Source of the DNA: Dillenia suffruticosa
Taxonomy: Eukaryota; Streptophyta; Magnoliopsida; Dilleniales; Dilleniaceae
NCBI GenBank assembly: GCA_033439265.1
Contig: JAVTVX010000027.1
Coordinates: forward strand, 2,743,001-2,807,000
Reading direction: 5' to 3'
DNA length: 64,000 nt
The translations under genes and the position numbers were made by a program. Under the pieces are notes generated by a model that worked only from the letters and a program-made list of their open reading frames with translations, made no database searches and was not told the DNA's origin. Each line of letters begins with the position of its first letter. The first letter of the stretch is position 1. Positions 1 to 15,508 of this stretch are shown here, in pieces.

Positions 1-1782
1 TATCCTACAACTAGACCCATAGGACATAGAATTTGATTTCTAATATACAAAATTCCTATAATTCTAATAATTTGCTTAAACAATGGGTTATTAGAAAAAA
101 AAAAAGTACCATATTTATTATTATCAGTATTTTATCCGAGGAAGAACCAATGTTGGGTTGGGTTGTTCCATGAAATCTTAATTTCAATTTTCATTATTGC
201 GAGGGTCCTAATGAATTGGGTTAGAATGTGGGAACATCAAACTTAATTTTTTATGTGATTTTACAAAATCACCAACAACAAAATCTTTCAAGATTCAGAA
301 TGTTTTTCCCTTGTCACATTATGAACTGCAATCAAATATTAAAAAAAAAAATTAATAATTACTTATATTATTAAAACATTCTTTTCAAATTTACACATGG
401 GCAAAGGAGGGAAGTGTGCATGAGAGCGTGACATTAAAATTTTTTTCAAAAAAATTATTATATATATAATTTTAAAGATTTATAATTTAAAATATTTCAA
501 AATGATAATTTTAAAATCTTAAAATTATAACTTAAAATATATATTATATTTTATATTTCAAATATAAATTTTATTTTTTGTTATCTATATAATATATATC
601 GTATCGTACTCGTCGAAAACCAGAAAACCAGAAAACCAGAAAACCGAGGGCTTGTGTTTTGTCTGCCGTGGGAAAAGTTCTTTTGGGGTGTGAGAAACAG
701 CGGAATCAATTTGGAGATGCCCTACAAAATAGAGGTCCGATCAAAATTCAGAAGTGGATAAGTTTGCGACCCCCAGACTGAGAGGTAATGTAAGATACGT
801 GTTGTTCATTCTGTCACCTTATGCTGTGACCTCTAAATAAGACAGTTTCATGTATAGACAGCTGGGACACCTTAAAATTAGTGAAAAAAAAAGGAGGGAT
901 TATTTTCTTCTTTTTTGAATTTTCACTTATCAGTTATTTCGATTAATTTAATTTAAATATTACGATATTCATTATAAAATTGAATTTCTCAAATCTCATT
1001 TTTTTACTGGGATAATTCAAATTCAAAATTTATAATTAAAAATATATAAAATTGTGGTTGTGGGGTCTACACAAAAGCAATGGACTCTTCATTGTCGCTT
1101 TAGGGTTACACTCCCGTGGTTTTTGTGCCACTTGTTTTTCAAGTCCCCATGGTTTCCTTCTTTCTTCTGTGGGTTTAATTTTATTTAATGTCTCCTTTGG
1201 TTCGACACGTTGTTTCTTCTCAGATATTGTTGAATATATAAGAATGATATCATGCCATGATTGATTGTATCCCAAAAGCTTTTCTATATTTTCTACGTGC
1301 TATATATTGTCTGGGATCAAACAATGAATCTACTTTGAAATGTTCATTAATCACTATGACATTGATGTTTGATTTGATGTCTATACAAAAATATTTGAGT
1401 GGAGATTTACCAAACCAAAGCTTTTGCTACGGAGAAAATTGGGTTTCTTTCGTATTGTTTTTCTTATGTATCCATGTTATATTTTAACTGAGGTTTGATT
1501 TCGTCCGTAAATATTATGAGATGTTTCATTAACGACTCATTTTCACTACACTTGACAATATGAAAATGAAAAATTTTAGAAATTATATAGTATACTCAAA
1601 GTTAGGAGCAGATTAGAGCAAACCCCCTTGCAATTTGTTAGTTTTCGTTGCTCAAACCAAGTCAGAAATGTTCTATTTTAAATTATTAATGGCAATCTAA
1701 TGAATTATAACTTTAGTTTCGTATAATTTTCTTTAAAAATTTCAAATTACGGTCTCTTCTATATAAAAAGAAAAAAAATATA

Positions 1783-1813
<31 letters not shown>

Positions 1814-1944
1814 CAATTAAAATTTAATATAAATTTCAAAATATGAGTAGTATTTGAAAATTCCTTTCTATATTATGAATGTATGAAACATGCTCTAGGA
1901 ATTTTTATTTTTGATATATATATATATATATATATATTTTGGTA
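1..1944. other. AT-rich intergenic, no gene seen
   Basis: No convincing coding region. The DNA is AT-rich with short simple repeats: four copies of an 8-bp GAAAACCA-like unit near 613-648, and (TA)n at about 1786-1812 and 1912-1938. The short open frames have no recognisable family signature. Confidence 0.6.
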
Positions 1945-2120
1945 TATTGGCTTGCCACCCTCAACGTTTGAGATTTCGTTTCGACTAATAAAATCGATTA
2001 GCTATGAGACCCACATTAGATGAAGGCGGGTCTCTCAACAAAGGTCTCTTCGTTCCCATGCCGAGTCGAACTCGGGCATGGTTAAGGGTCGCACCTCCCC
2101 TAACAAGCTGCGCCAATATT
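1945..2120 (-). mobile_element. tRNA-derived SINE
   Basis: Read on the minus strand, the right end has a pol III A-box-like TGGCGCAGCTTGTTAGG (about 2118-2102), followed some 30 bases later by a B-box-like AGTTCGACTCG. The body continues leftwards and ends in a (TA)n tract. This is the layout of a tRNA-headed plant SINE. It is not a tRNA gene, because no cloverleaf with paired acceptor arms can be drawn. Target duplications are not clear. Confidence 0.6.
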
Positions 2121-2309
2121 TGTTGGTAGTTTTTGACATCTATTATGATGATGATGTTGGGTGTTCAAGAGTGTCATATTTTCGTTTTCCTATAATAAGC
2201 TGAGCGAAAAATGTAAAATAAAATTATTTATTTATTTATTTATTATATTAATATTTTTCATGAATTTTTTGTGGTGGCTTGATGTAATTGCAATATTAGC
2301 AATCGAACC

Positions 2310-2438
2310 AATTAGTGGGAAGAGGCGGCTTGAAAAACCTATTTCGTTTGCAGCCTACTCCTTTGGCACCTTTGCTTGGAATTTTTTGGCACCCTATTTC
2401 ACGAAATAGGATTTTCAAGCAGCCTCTTCCCACTAATT
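2310..2438. mobile_element. Hairpin MITE-like element, ~38-bp TIRs
   Basis: The first roughly 38 bases (starting AATTAGTGGGAAGAGG) are the near-perfect inverted complement of the last 38 (ending CCTCTTCCCACTAATT). The spacer is only about 50 bp. The unit can fold into a long hairpin. A fragment of the spacer (TTGCTTGGAAT) recurs just outside, at about 2450. It codes for nothing. Confidence 0.65.
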
Positions 2439-3235
2439 ATGGAGCAGCCTTGCTTGGAATGAAGGATTGTTACGTGAGGCATGGGGGATCCCTCAGCTTG
2501 TTTTGATAGATTACAAATGGGAGGGGACCATCAAAGATTACAAATGGGAGGAGACAATCAAGAGATAGTTGATTGAGTGAGATATGATATTAAATTTTTG
2601 AACTAAATATCATATTTAAAATTTGAGAATAAAAAAGATTATATTAGAAAAGTTGTTGCTTAAATAGGATTTTTGTGAATACTTAACTAAATTAATCTGA
2701 ATATAAATTTGGATATCCGTGATGAAAAACAAATGAAAGGGAGGGGACCCATGCCCCCTTTGATTGCGTTTCTTCAAATTAAGGGTTCTTCCATTATTTT
2801 CAAATCAAAGCCATCCACCCAAAGGTGGGGGGGAATGTCCTCTCTAAGAGGAGGACCAAAAGGTAACAATCAAACCCTTTTTTTCTTGGAGTGCGGTGGA
2901 CTGAAATAGAGCCTAATTTGAAATGTATTTACAAAATGGAATGTTAAAAGGTAAATTGTGAAATTTCTTTATGGTTTTACCTTCCCTTAGATAAATTATT
3001 CAAGAAAAAGATTTCATGCGCAAATTCTTTTATTTTTTGATGATTTAAAAGATTATACTTTTGGTGGAGTTAAAAATGAATTTTTTATTTTATTTTTTCA
3101 AATAACAGAAATTAGAGTTAAAAATTAACGCCGCAACATTTCGTTTGAAAATTACATTTGGTTTCTACTATAGCCCCATAATTATTTTTAGGGCGTGAAA
3201 GTTACACAACTAAGAAATTCAATTATTGTCCGTGT
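2439..3235. other. Intergenic, no gene seen
   Basis: AT-rich sequence with short purine-rich stretches. No open frame here resembles a known family. Confidence 0.5.
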
Positions 3236-3450
3236 GTTAAAATATATTATATATCAAAATCAAATCAATGATTTGATTTTGAAAATATTTAATTTTCTCT
3301 ATTTTTATATTTTCATATTTGTAATATTATATTTCTATATACATGATAATAGATTTTCTATGTAAACTCAAATTATTATAATAATTCATTAAAACAATTT
3401 AAATTAGAATTATATTTATATATATTTTTAATATGGTATCAGTATCATAT
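3236..3450 (+). mobile_element. LTR remnant (copia-like) with primer-site-like end
   Basis: A very AT-rich block starts with TGTT and runs to a TGGTATCAG motif near 3436, which resembles the initiator-Met primer-binding site that follows a copia 5' LTR. A related block lies at about 11366-11560. It is an old, broken fragment without coding parts. Family assignment is by inference. Confidence 0.4.
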
Positions 3451-3638
3451 TCAATTTCTTTTGTCATCTTGAAATTCAAGGTATCTTAAGCTAACCTCTT
3501 CTTATTTCCTAGGATTACATATATGCCTCCACACAATGAAAAAAGGAAGGACTCCCAACTAAGTACACCCTAAATAACAATATCGGATCACAAAATTAAG
3601 GGAAAAAGGACCAAAATTGTGACATATTGTCCACCAAA

Positions 3639-4131
3639 CTAACAGCAGTTTATGCCCATGGTAGAAAACTGGCTAGACAATAAAGACCCACCGCCTAAAT
3701 CTCTTCTCTTAGGATTCACAATTGGAAGTGTCCACTTGGTCACCTTAGAAGACCCACTTGAACTAGACTTGGCTTCTTTGTTTCCTCTGCTAGTTGGGAG
3801 TTTTGTGCATTGAGAGAGCCATTTGGAGTGCATATAAGTAGTTCTTCTCCATGGTGGTATATGCAGACCCCTCTCTTTAAGTGACTGCTCGGCTGCTGAG
3901 CAAAGGAGAGAAATGATCCTTCTAAGCTTGTTTTCATCTCCAACAAAGATTGGTGGCAGAGTGTCTGAGAGCTCAGTGTATGTTGCTGTTGGCCTTGCTA
4001 GCTCAAATTGAGACTTGAAGTCTGTGTCTACTATTAGCCTTCTTGAGTTTCCATCCTTCTCTTTGATCATTATGTCAATGTATTCATAATCACCTGTTTT
4101 CAATAGCATAATCAACAAAGAATTAGGAATT

Positions 4132-4165
<34 letters not shown>

Positions 4166-4588
4166 CCACCAGCAGGACAATCCATGGAAGTAATCCAAGA
4201 GGTATGACAAAGAGAGGCATTGAAGCCATCACGTCTGAGACTCGTGACAAGCCACTTTTTCACACTACCTGAAGTGGTTTCCTCTGATTCCTTTTGCATT
4301 CTCATACGCCTCTTGACATTCTCAAGAACATCAGCCTCAGCATCTGTGCCACTCCCAAGTATCTCCTATAAAACATCATAGAATTTCAATAAGCCTATGA
4401 AGTAACATAATCATATAAAAAGAAATAGAAATGAACACATCAACACAACATACCTGTAATGCAAAATACTTTGTTCTCTGATTTAAAGAGAGATTATGTG
4501 AATCGGAGAAACTGGGTAGTGTTGATGATTCTGATTCAATAAACTCGTGAACCATTTGAACTAGTCTCTCTTCTTCCAAACTTCCCAT
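3639..4588 (-). CDS. DUF506 / PDDEXK-like family protein, three exons
   Basis: Spliced on the minus strand as exons 4588-4454, 4365-4170 and 4093-3639. All junctions are GT/AG and the phases agree, giving 261 aa. The protein begins MGSLEEERLVQMVHEFIES and carries the hallmarks of the plant-wide DUF506 (PDDEXK-like nuclease fold, unknown function) family. These are a central EYIDIMI segment (exon 3 start), then FVGDENKLRRII, then the conserved HIPPWRRTTYMHSKWLS block. The C-terminus is Ser/Lys-rich. Family members are stress- and hormone-responsive in several plants, but their biochemistry is unknown. The intron between exons 2 and 3 holds a (GA)n run. A CT-rich 5' leader precedes the ATG. The gene looks intact, and the family call is firm. 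Confidence 0.92.
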
Positions 4589-4654
4589 CTCTCTCTCTCT
4601 CTCTCTCTTCTCTCTCCCTCTCAGAAAGCTTCAGATGTGAAGCATCTTGAGGGA

Positions 4655-4664
4655 CTAATATATA
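4655..4664 (-). promoter_or_regulatory. Candidate TATA box of the DUF506 gene
   Basis: On the minus strand an ACTATATATTAG motif lies about 70 bases before the start codon, followed by a CT-rich leader. Position and sequence suit a plant TATA box. This is inference only. Confidence 0.45.
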
Positions 4665-5795
4665 GTTGGTGCACAGTGGCGGTGGGAATTATTGATGAGA
4701 GATGATGTCATGATAAGAACGTTTCTGTACACTCATGCTAACTATGGTAAAATTTTAATGATGTTGCAGAGAATATTTTTGTGGGATGGTAGAATGTGCT
4801 GGACAAGATAATTTCTCATGTTGGGAAAAACCTTGGAATGTGACAATTTTTACCTTAAAGTGCCCTTATTAATATTCCAACTGCTTCTGGGATATAGTCT
4901 AAAATCCGAACAAATCCAAAAATGTTCACTTTTTTTCCTCATTATAGAAAGTAAATCCCTGTTGTCACAGTGACAGAAATAAATGCTTTGGTATGTTCTT
5001 AATTTATGCTCCATATGACAATTATGAAATTGAAAAATATGATAAATGAGATTTAAATTTCAAATTTAAAGTATTTATTTCTTCTAATTTAGCTTGAGTT
5101 GAGTTAGTTCTTGTTTTTATAGCATGTGCTATAAGTATCACATTATAGTTTTTGTTAGGCAATTAATGGAGTAGAACAAATTTGAAAATCAATTAAATGG
5201 CACTGTATTTAGGAAAAGTTGCTTTAATTTCGCAATTTAGCCTAATTTTACTTAAATTTTTATAATTCAAAGAGGGTGAAGCCTCCCTTTGTAGCTGCAT
5301 TTCTTAGTAAAATGTCCTTCATTATTATTTTTATTAAGGGGGAACAAGACAGAAGGTGTTGTCACACATATGGCTTGGCATCCCCCCCCCCAAAAAAAAA
5401 ACTGCAGTTGTTGGTAAAAACTAAAAAGAACCTATCTTGATTCCAACCTAAAACATGATATTCTCAAAATGTCAACATTGTTGCACTAAAATGACAACTT
5501 CGAAGAGAGATTATGTCGTCATGGTAAAGACACTTCTGCATAACCATCAATTCAGAGATTCAACTTCCGTCACAAAGAATCAGTCTATACTAGTTTCATA
5601 GAAATTGCACTGACAAGTTAATCAACATAGTTTCTTCGGAAACAAAACTCTAATTACCAATAATCATTGATTATTAATCAAGATGTCTCATTTTAAACGA
5701 AAGAAAAATGCAAAAGAGAAAAATCCTAGACAACCAGTCAAGCACACAACACATGAATTTTCTTTGCTACTTTGCAGACAACGTTGCCAAAGGGC
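4665..5795. other. Intergenic, no gene seen
   Basis: AT-rich spacer between the DUF506 promoter and the 3' end of the CHY1-like pseudogene. A C(10)A(10) homopolymer junction lies at about 5382-5401. Confidence 0.5.
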
Positions 5796-8700
5796 TTAGA
5801 GTTTTGATTTGAGGGTTGCAGCTGCGCATGACCTATCTGGAAGTTGTAGATCTTTCCAGTCATCAAAGACAACTTTGGTATAAAATTGTTCAATCATTTC
5901 TTCGGTGAACAGCTCTAGCATAGAAGGCTTCCACTGTCCTCAAAGAAAAAAGGGTGGATAAGGAAATTAATAATCGAAGTGTTAACATTTGTAACATCAA
6001 GCATTGAAAAGAAAAACCTCATTCACAGTACAATATGAATTGTGAGATCCTTAGTATAACTGAGCATGACCAAGACTGCCCACCTTTTTAGTGGACTTCG
6101 TAACATTTTTAAGCCGATGTGCCAAATTGGGCTTGAGCTGCTTAAGCTTGAATTGTCATAAGGGGATTGGGCTTGGTTTCTTTCCCTATGTTGAAAAGAC
6201 TGATCTACCCAGATCTTAGGAAACACCTAGCTCAGACCTCTCAATAAGAGGTCTTGGGCAAACAGTTCTCAACCGTCTTGTAGGGCAGTTCAAAATACCG
6301 GTGAAGCATCTAGGTTAGAGGCATATTGCCAATTTGAAGTCCTGGGTGTTTTCATTTTACAACAGGACATTCTCTCTTAAGCCAAATAAGTTGCGGTAAG
6401 CACTAAATGCCAAAACATGGACAAAATTATTAGTTCTCTTGTTCTGAAAAACTTCTATTTAACTCCTAGGTTTTATGAGAATTAATCCAGAATGGGATGA
6501 TTTGTGCAAATTATATCACCTCAGTCTAGTGCCTGTTGTTGTTTCCTGCACAATTATTTCCCCCTAAATACCTATACCTTAACTGTTATGCTAATGCTTG
6601 AGTTCAGCTCCTCTCTAAACAAATTCAATTTAACGAGTTACCAATCTCAAAGATATTCTTCACTATGCATGTACCAATGTGCACGCTTTGCAACCTTGTT
6701 GAGGATTTGAGAGCCTATTTCTACTATAGATTTTCTATTATAAGATTCGAACATGGACATGGTGATAGACAAATCTAAAGGGGATAGGAAACCACTAGGA
6801 CATGATAGTCGAATCTGTACTTGGCTTCAAATACCTTCTTGCAAAGGTACACCAACCAGCCAGCAAGTTTCATGGAATACTGCTCAATTGGAAGAACAAT
6901 AAGTTTAGAAACTCCATCACTCAATCCAATTTTGCTATTATCTCATCAACTGAGGAACTCACTGTGCTAAAATTGTCAATGCATGACATATAACAATAAA
7001 AGTAGAAGAAAGTTGGGGTGTTAGTGTTACCAAAAAGCCGGGAAGTTTAAAAAAAATACGCTGCACCAACATCTGGGATGTGGCCAATTGATGCTTCTGG
7101 CATGGCAAATATCTGAGCCGTTGTAGAAAAAAATATACATGTCAAAATCATGATATTAGTGCATGCCATTTTTAACATCGTGATTAGTCCATGTGAGTAA
7201 GATTCATCTAATTGTGTTTATTTAAAGTTAAGCATCGGCATTTTTACCCACTAATGTTCAATCAGCAACATTTAATGATGAATAGCAAAGAACAGAAATC
7301 AGTGAAGTTACACAAGGTCTATCGCATTACCTCACTTTTAAGTGCAATTAGGATATATTAACAATACTGGCTCATGAACTTTATGTCAAAGTGCAATTAA
7401 GTGCAGAATGTATCTTTTTGTATTCTTTCCTAATCAAGTTCCCAAAGTTTCCAATGATGTGCACTGAGAAATGTACGAGAAGCCTTCTAAAAGCTCTTAA
7501 TTATTGTTCACATGGCATTAACTAGTTCATTGCTCTTGATGAAAAAGTCTACTGGATAATCTGAGTTGACTGCAAAATAAAAAGCTTTACAAAAAAGAAG
7601 TCCTGCACTAAAGACAGTTATTGCCCCATCCTATTAGCATAGGTGATTTAAGCATCATTGAAATTGAATTATGATGCTTAGAATGGTATATAATGAACTA
7701 TAGGGTATAAGAATATTTTCAATCCTTACAGTTTTCTCAGTGACAACTTGGAACCTTCCGTGCAAGCATAGTCCAGCACCTCCTTCCATGACGATCCCAT
7801 TGATGATTGAAACCTTTCATCCACATTAGAAAAATATGGATCATCCAAACCGAAAAAAAAAAAAAAAAAGGAATGGAGTCGGGGGGGCTAAGAAAGGATA
7901 TCATTTAAAGCAATGAAAAAATTAGCAAAATCAATGACTTCTCCACCAGCAGATAAATGATTACATGCTCACCAATGGCCCTTTATATGTGGCCACCAAA
8001 TAGTTTAAGGCGAGTTGTGCCCGGTAAAACTTAGCAACAATATACTTGTTTCCTGATGCATTAATAGCTGATTAAGATAAAAATCATATCCCTTTCTTTG
8101 TGCACCCATAATAACTTACTATCCAATGATATTGTTAGGATTTTGTTGCTTCTGCAGATAAAATATGAAGATCCTTAGCTTGATTGGTGAACATACCCCT
8201 AGCAAAACATAGATAACATTTCTTCAATATCACCACCAGAGGAAAATGCATTTTCTTTACCCTGCATTAATAAGATTAACATCTATCTAGGTAAATGTAT
8301 TTGAAAATACTAATAACATCTCGTGATTTCAAGTAACAATATCATTATTAGATCAAATATGCTGATTGAAGTACATAAACATTTTCAGATATTTTATTGT
8401 GGCACCATATCATGTATTTGTACACAGTGATAGAGCTTGGCAAGCCCAGGCTTGAGGGGCCATGGCCCTGTGCAGAATATTGTACTCTGAAGTAAATATG
8501 TTTAAAATGGAATAATATGCCGCATCCCATAACGTTTTTTTTTTAATTCTCATTCCATTAGTCTGTTTTTGGGAGGATTAGGAGATTAGATTCAGGATTT
8601 CTGTTAAGATGTTGAAACCTAAAACACTGCATGAGGCCGATTCCTTGCAAAAAAAAAAAAAAAAAATCACACCAACACTAACCATAGAAAATTCTAATGC

Positions 8701-9159
8701 CACAGACTTAGTCCAGTGCAGCATTTAAATCGCAAAAAGAACTCTTAATGAGATGCATATCCTTTTACCTTAATTTTCTAATTACCCAAGAGAACAAGCA
8801 GTAAATCCATATGTGATGAAAAATTCTTCTATGGACTTAAGCATCAGCAGAGACACCTATATGCAGTTACTGTTGACCAAATGGGAAATGAAACAAAATT
8901 GACAGCTCCAACCTCTTCATCATCAGAGGTTAAGGATGCAACAGAAGATGCTTACATCTAAATCTCATTGAACAGACCACTTCAGTCTACAACCAGGCAA
9001 AGAATATAATGAACTAATACAATGTTTATCTTGAATTCAGTAAATGGATGTAACAGTTTTTTTATTCTGTCCAAGAATAGTTATTTTCACCTGTAAAATC
9101 ACAAGGTGGACGGTTGGATCAGTCTCATACTTCTCCAGAGTCTCCAAAAGTTGACGAAT
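5796..9159 (-). pseudogene. 3-hydroxyisobutyryl-CoA hydrolase-like (CHY1), decayed
   Basis: Several minus-strand exons match peroxisomal CHY1, a crotonase-fold hydrolase of valine catabolism. Exon 9159-9091 encodes IRQLLETLEKYETDP. Exon 8261-~8190 encodes GKENAFSSGGDIEEM, the GGD oxyanion segment. Exon ~8073-7986 encodes LALNYLVATYKGPL. Exon 7813-7730 encodes INGIVMEGGAGLCLHGRF. Exon ~7115-7030 encodes FAMPEASIGHIPDVGAAYF. A weak match, NFSTVSSSVDEIIAKL, lies near 6980. The last exon, ~5937-5796, ends TLKSKL-stop, and SKL is a canonical peroxisomal targeting signal. Signs of decay: an in-frame TAG directly after the GGD segment (MLSMFC-stop), a one-base shift after GAAYFF, splice phases that fail after the GGD exon, and no recognisable first exon or middle exons. 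A functional gene with unusual splicing is not excluded but is less likely. Confidence 0.78.
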
Positions 9160-11365
9160 CTGCAACAGCAGGAGGGAGCTTCAGTGAAATGGTGAATTTT
9201 TGAGGCGGCAATATTGTCAAAGAGATGAGGATCAATGTGCCATTTCATGGCCTAGGCAGTACAGTTTCTCTGGTCTATTCAGGATCACTTACTGCACAGG
9301 TGCTGTCCCCTCAATGATAACCTGCTAATACAACAGTAATAAAAAATTTATTAGGAATAAGGATCCCCCCCCTCCCCCGGGGGAGCGGGGAAAATAAAAG
9401 GAAAAAGGGCCAGAGACAAATGATGTTGCTAGCTAATATAAGAAAATAACGCAAGTGATCAAACATCACCATCTCCCTAATTAAGTTACATCTTTGTGCC
9501 GCAGCCAATTTAGCTGCATATTCTCTTTCTCATTACATCATACACTCATTTTTCAGCCAAGTGTCTCATGTAACCAGGTAACGCGTATAGAAGACATCCT
9601 GCTCAATCGATTTTTGGTAGGAGTCAAATACAATAGTCTATTTTCATATGATTGGAAGCATACACCATGGTAAATCATCATGATAGATATAGATGTTGTG
9701 ATGTGTAAGTATGGATATGATGCTGCAGATGTAACTAATTATTACTTGGTCACTCACTGTCCAGTTGACTATGCAAAACTATAAAACTTTCACGTTTCAA
9801 ATTTCCCATTACAATAAATGTAAAATAAAGATAATAATATGGTAAGCACCAGGAATGAAACTCATTTTGATAAAACAAAAATATGGGTGATTCTCATTTA
9901 CCTTCGTTGAAAAATAAGTCATATGCGACCAAGTCATCTGGCTTTATGGTTCTTGTCAATTCACATCCTAATCCCAAAATGAAGGAATGAAATATATATA
10001 TACACATACATACGTATATATATATACAATAGCAGGGAAAACACCCAGATCACCATTGGCAAAGAGATCAATCAACTCCCGAAGTTCACTATCAAAACCC
10101 CACTTGAGAATGAACAAACCATGATGAATTTAAGTTCCTTAAGCTAAACACCAACAGATTTTCCTTGAACCACACCGATGTAATCCGAAGTATTGAATTT
10201 CCAGGATTGCCTAGATCAAATCCCTAAGGGAACTCAGTATAAATCTAATCCAAAATTTTGAATTCAATCATTGCGCATATCAGGGCGTTTACCCTTAAAC
10301 CTTTCAGCATTTTAAACACAAATAAGGCCTCAAGGAAACGCCCTATTTGGTAGAGGCAAATGCACAGACAGCATAAGGACTAGCAAATTTTGGTCAACAA
10401 TTGAGGTCCCATTACAATCTCAACCCATGTAAGATTTCTCTTTTAAAAGCTTGACCCCTTTGGGTTTTACCAAGATTCTCTTCCATCTGGTTTTCTTCGT
10501 GCTGCTTCCAAGAGACCCCTCGAACCCCACGAGTTAGGGTTTCTATTTCATTAATGTAATCCCAAATTTGGCTTGCTGCAATTTTTTTGGGTAAGATTTT
10601 AACCTCGGATCAGGAGGGAAAAATCGTGACCACCGTCTCCTTTGACAGGCTTGTTGCATTCTACGAGTAAATCAACTCGCACTCAGTTTTTGATGTAAAT
10701 GAAAATTTTTCATCGTATACTCAGTTTTCTTTTTGTAAATTCTTATAATGCGCCGACGTATTTGTTAAAAATTTCTAACAAACGATTCTTTGTAACATCA
10801 CAATAATCAAATATTCTCAAAAGAATATTTGTGAAATTTCTTATCCAAATCACGACCTTCGGCATCCCCCTGATGTCTCATTCACCCAATTAGTCTATAT
10901 TATTTGTTACAAATTTCATTTAAAAACTTTTAATTTAAATATTCTATTTTCATATTTTTATTAAAAAAACCTTAAATCAAAATAGGGTGTGTTTTTATGA
11001 TTATAGAAACACAAAGACCAAAACGTTTAAAATCAAGGGTTTTTAAATGAAAATTACAACAAATAAATATTAAGAACAAGATATAAAAACACACACCAAA
11101 AGCAAACAAACATTTATTTTCTCTTATAACTTAATATTATCCTATTACAGTAAAAATGATTAGACGAGATCATATTTCTTGTCGAACACAAAGATCTAAT
11201 CGAGAAAATTAAATTAATTTTGGCAATTCAAAATACTTTTTTTTGAGACCAAATGGTTATGATGTGTCATTTTGGTTAACAAAGTGAAAATTTTTACCAT
11301 GTATCTTCAAACTATGCATACTTTTTTTTAGAGATATCTGGGGTCACGATAAAATTTATCAGAAG
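9160..11365. other. Intergenic, no gene seen
   Basis: Upstream flank of the CHY1-like pseudogene. No first exon, transit peptide or family match was recognised. It becomes strongly AT-rich after about 10,700, with a C-run/G-run patch at 9366-9384. Confidence 0.5.
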
Positions 11366-11560
11366 ATATCGTATATTTTAAATATATTTAAAAAATATTA
11401 TATATTAAAATTGAATCAATTATTGATTTGATTTTAAAAATATTTAATTTTTTATTTATATATTTATAATTTTTATTTTAATATTTATAATAATAGATTT
11501 TTTATATAAACCTAGAGTGTTGTAATATTTCATTGGAGTATTAAATGTTCATATTAATAT
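11366..11560 (+). mobile_element. AT-rich LTR remnant, related to 3.2 kb copy
   Basis: It shares the string TTGATTTGATTTT(A/G)AAAATATTTAATTTT and the following AATAGATTTT(T/C)TAT segment with the block at 3236-3400. It is probably an old, broken LTR piece. No coding parts remain. Confidence 0.4.
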
Positions 11561-11663
11561 TATTGATTCCCATTTTTAATAGAATTAAATGTTGTGGAGA
11601 TCTATTGCCTGTTAGGAAAAGATTTCTCCTAAACAAACATGCTAGCTATGTATGCAAAAATGC

Positions 11664-11771
11664 CCCCCCCCCCCCCGCCCCCGGGGTACACATTGCCTTA
11701 ATGAATGGATAATTAGGAGGAAAAGGGGGGGGGGGGGGGAAACAAAAACAAAAACAAAAACAAAAAAACGA
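11664..11771. repeat. Homopolymer and (ACAAAA)n cluster
   Basis: A C-run (about 11665-11678), a G-run (about 11726-11739) and a short ACAAAA tandem array follow one another. The G- and C-runs are complementary and 50 bases apart. The open frame across them is low-complexity. Confidence 0.7.
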
Positions 11772-11910
11772 AAAATAAAAACCTTATTTCCTGCTGGGAG
11801 AATTATTTGCAGAAGCCATGCGAATTTGAGTGGAAATACTAGTTTCTCCAGAAAGCATGCACAGCAAATTCAAACAGGTCTCAAGGTTTATCAAAATTAC
11901 CACGTATAAC

Positions 11911-12111
11911 CAACGTCTGATGGCTCAATTGGTTTGGAAACTGACACCCCTAAACAATGATCGGGAGTTTGATCCCCTATGGGAACAGAAAAATCAACAC
12001 CGGGAGATCTGCCTCTCAATTGGGCCCTGTAAGCGGTCGTCCCAGATTAGTCGGGACGAAATCCTGAATACTGAGATGGTGGTCTAATTATCGTACCAAA
12101 AAAAAAAAAAA
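11911..12111 (+). mobile_element. tRNA-derived SINE with poly(A) tail
   Basis: An A-box-like TGGCTCAATTGG at 11921 and a B-box-like GAGTTTGATCCCC at about 11964 head a body. The body contains GTCGTCCCAGATTAGTCGGG, a segment I recognise as recurrent in plant SINEs. It ends in a 14-base A run. The length of about 200 bp fits a full-length plant SINE. Target duplications are not obvious. Confidence 0.75.

Positions 12112-15508
<3,397 letters not shown>

Noticed and set aside
1960-2120. tRNA gene
   Set aside because: Pol III boxes are present, but no cloverleaf or acceptor stem. The long tail fits a SINE. The same holds at 11.9, 41.5 and 61.0 kb.
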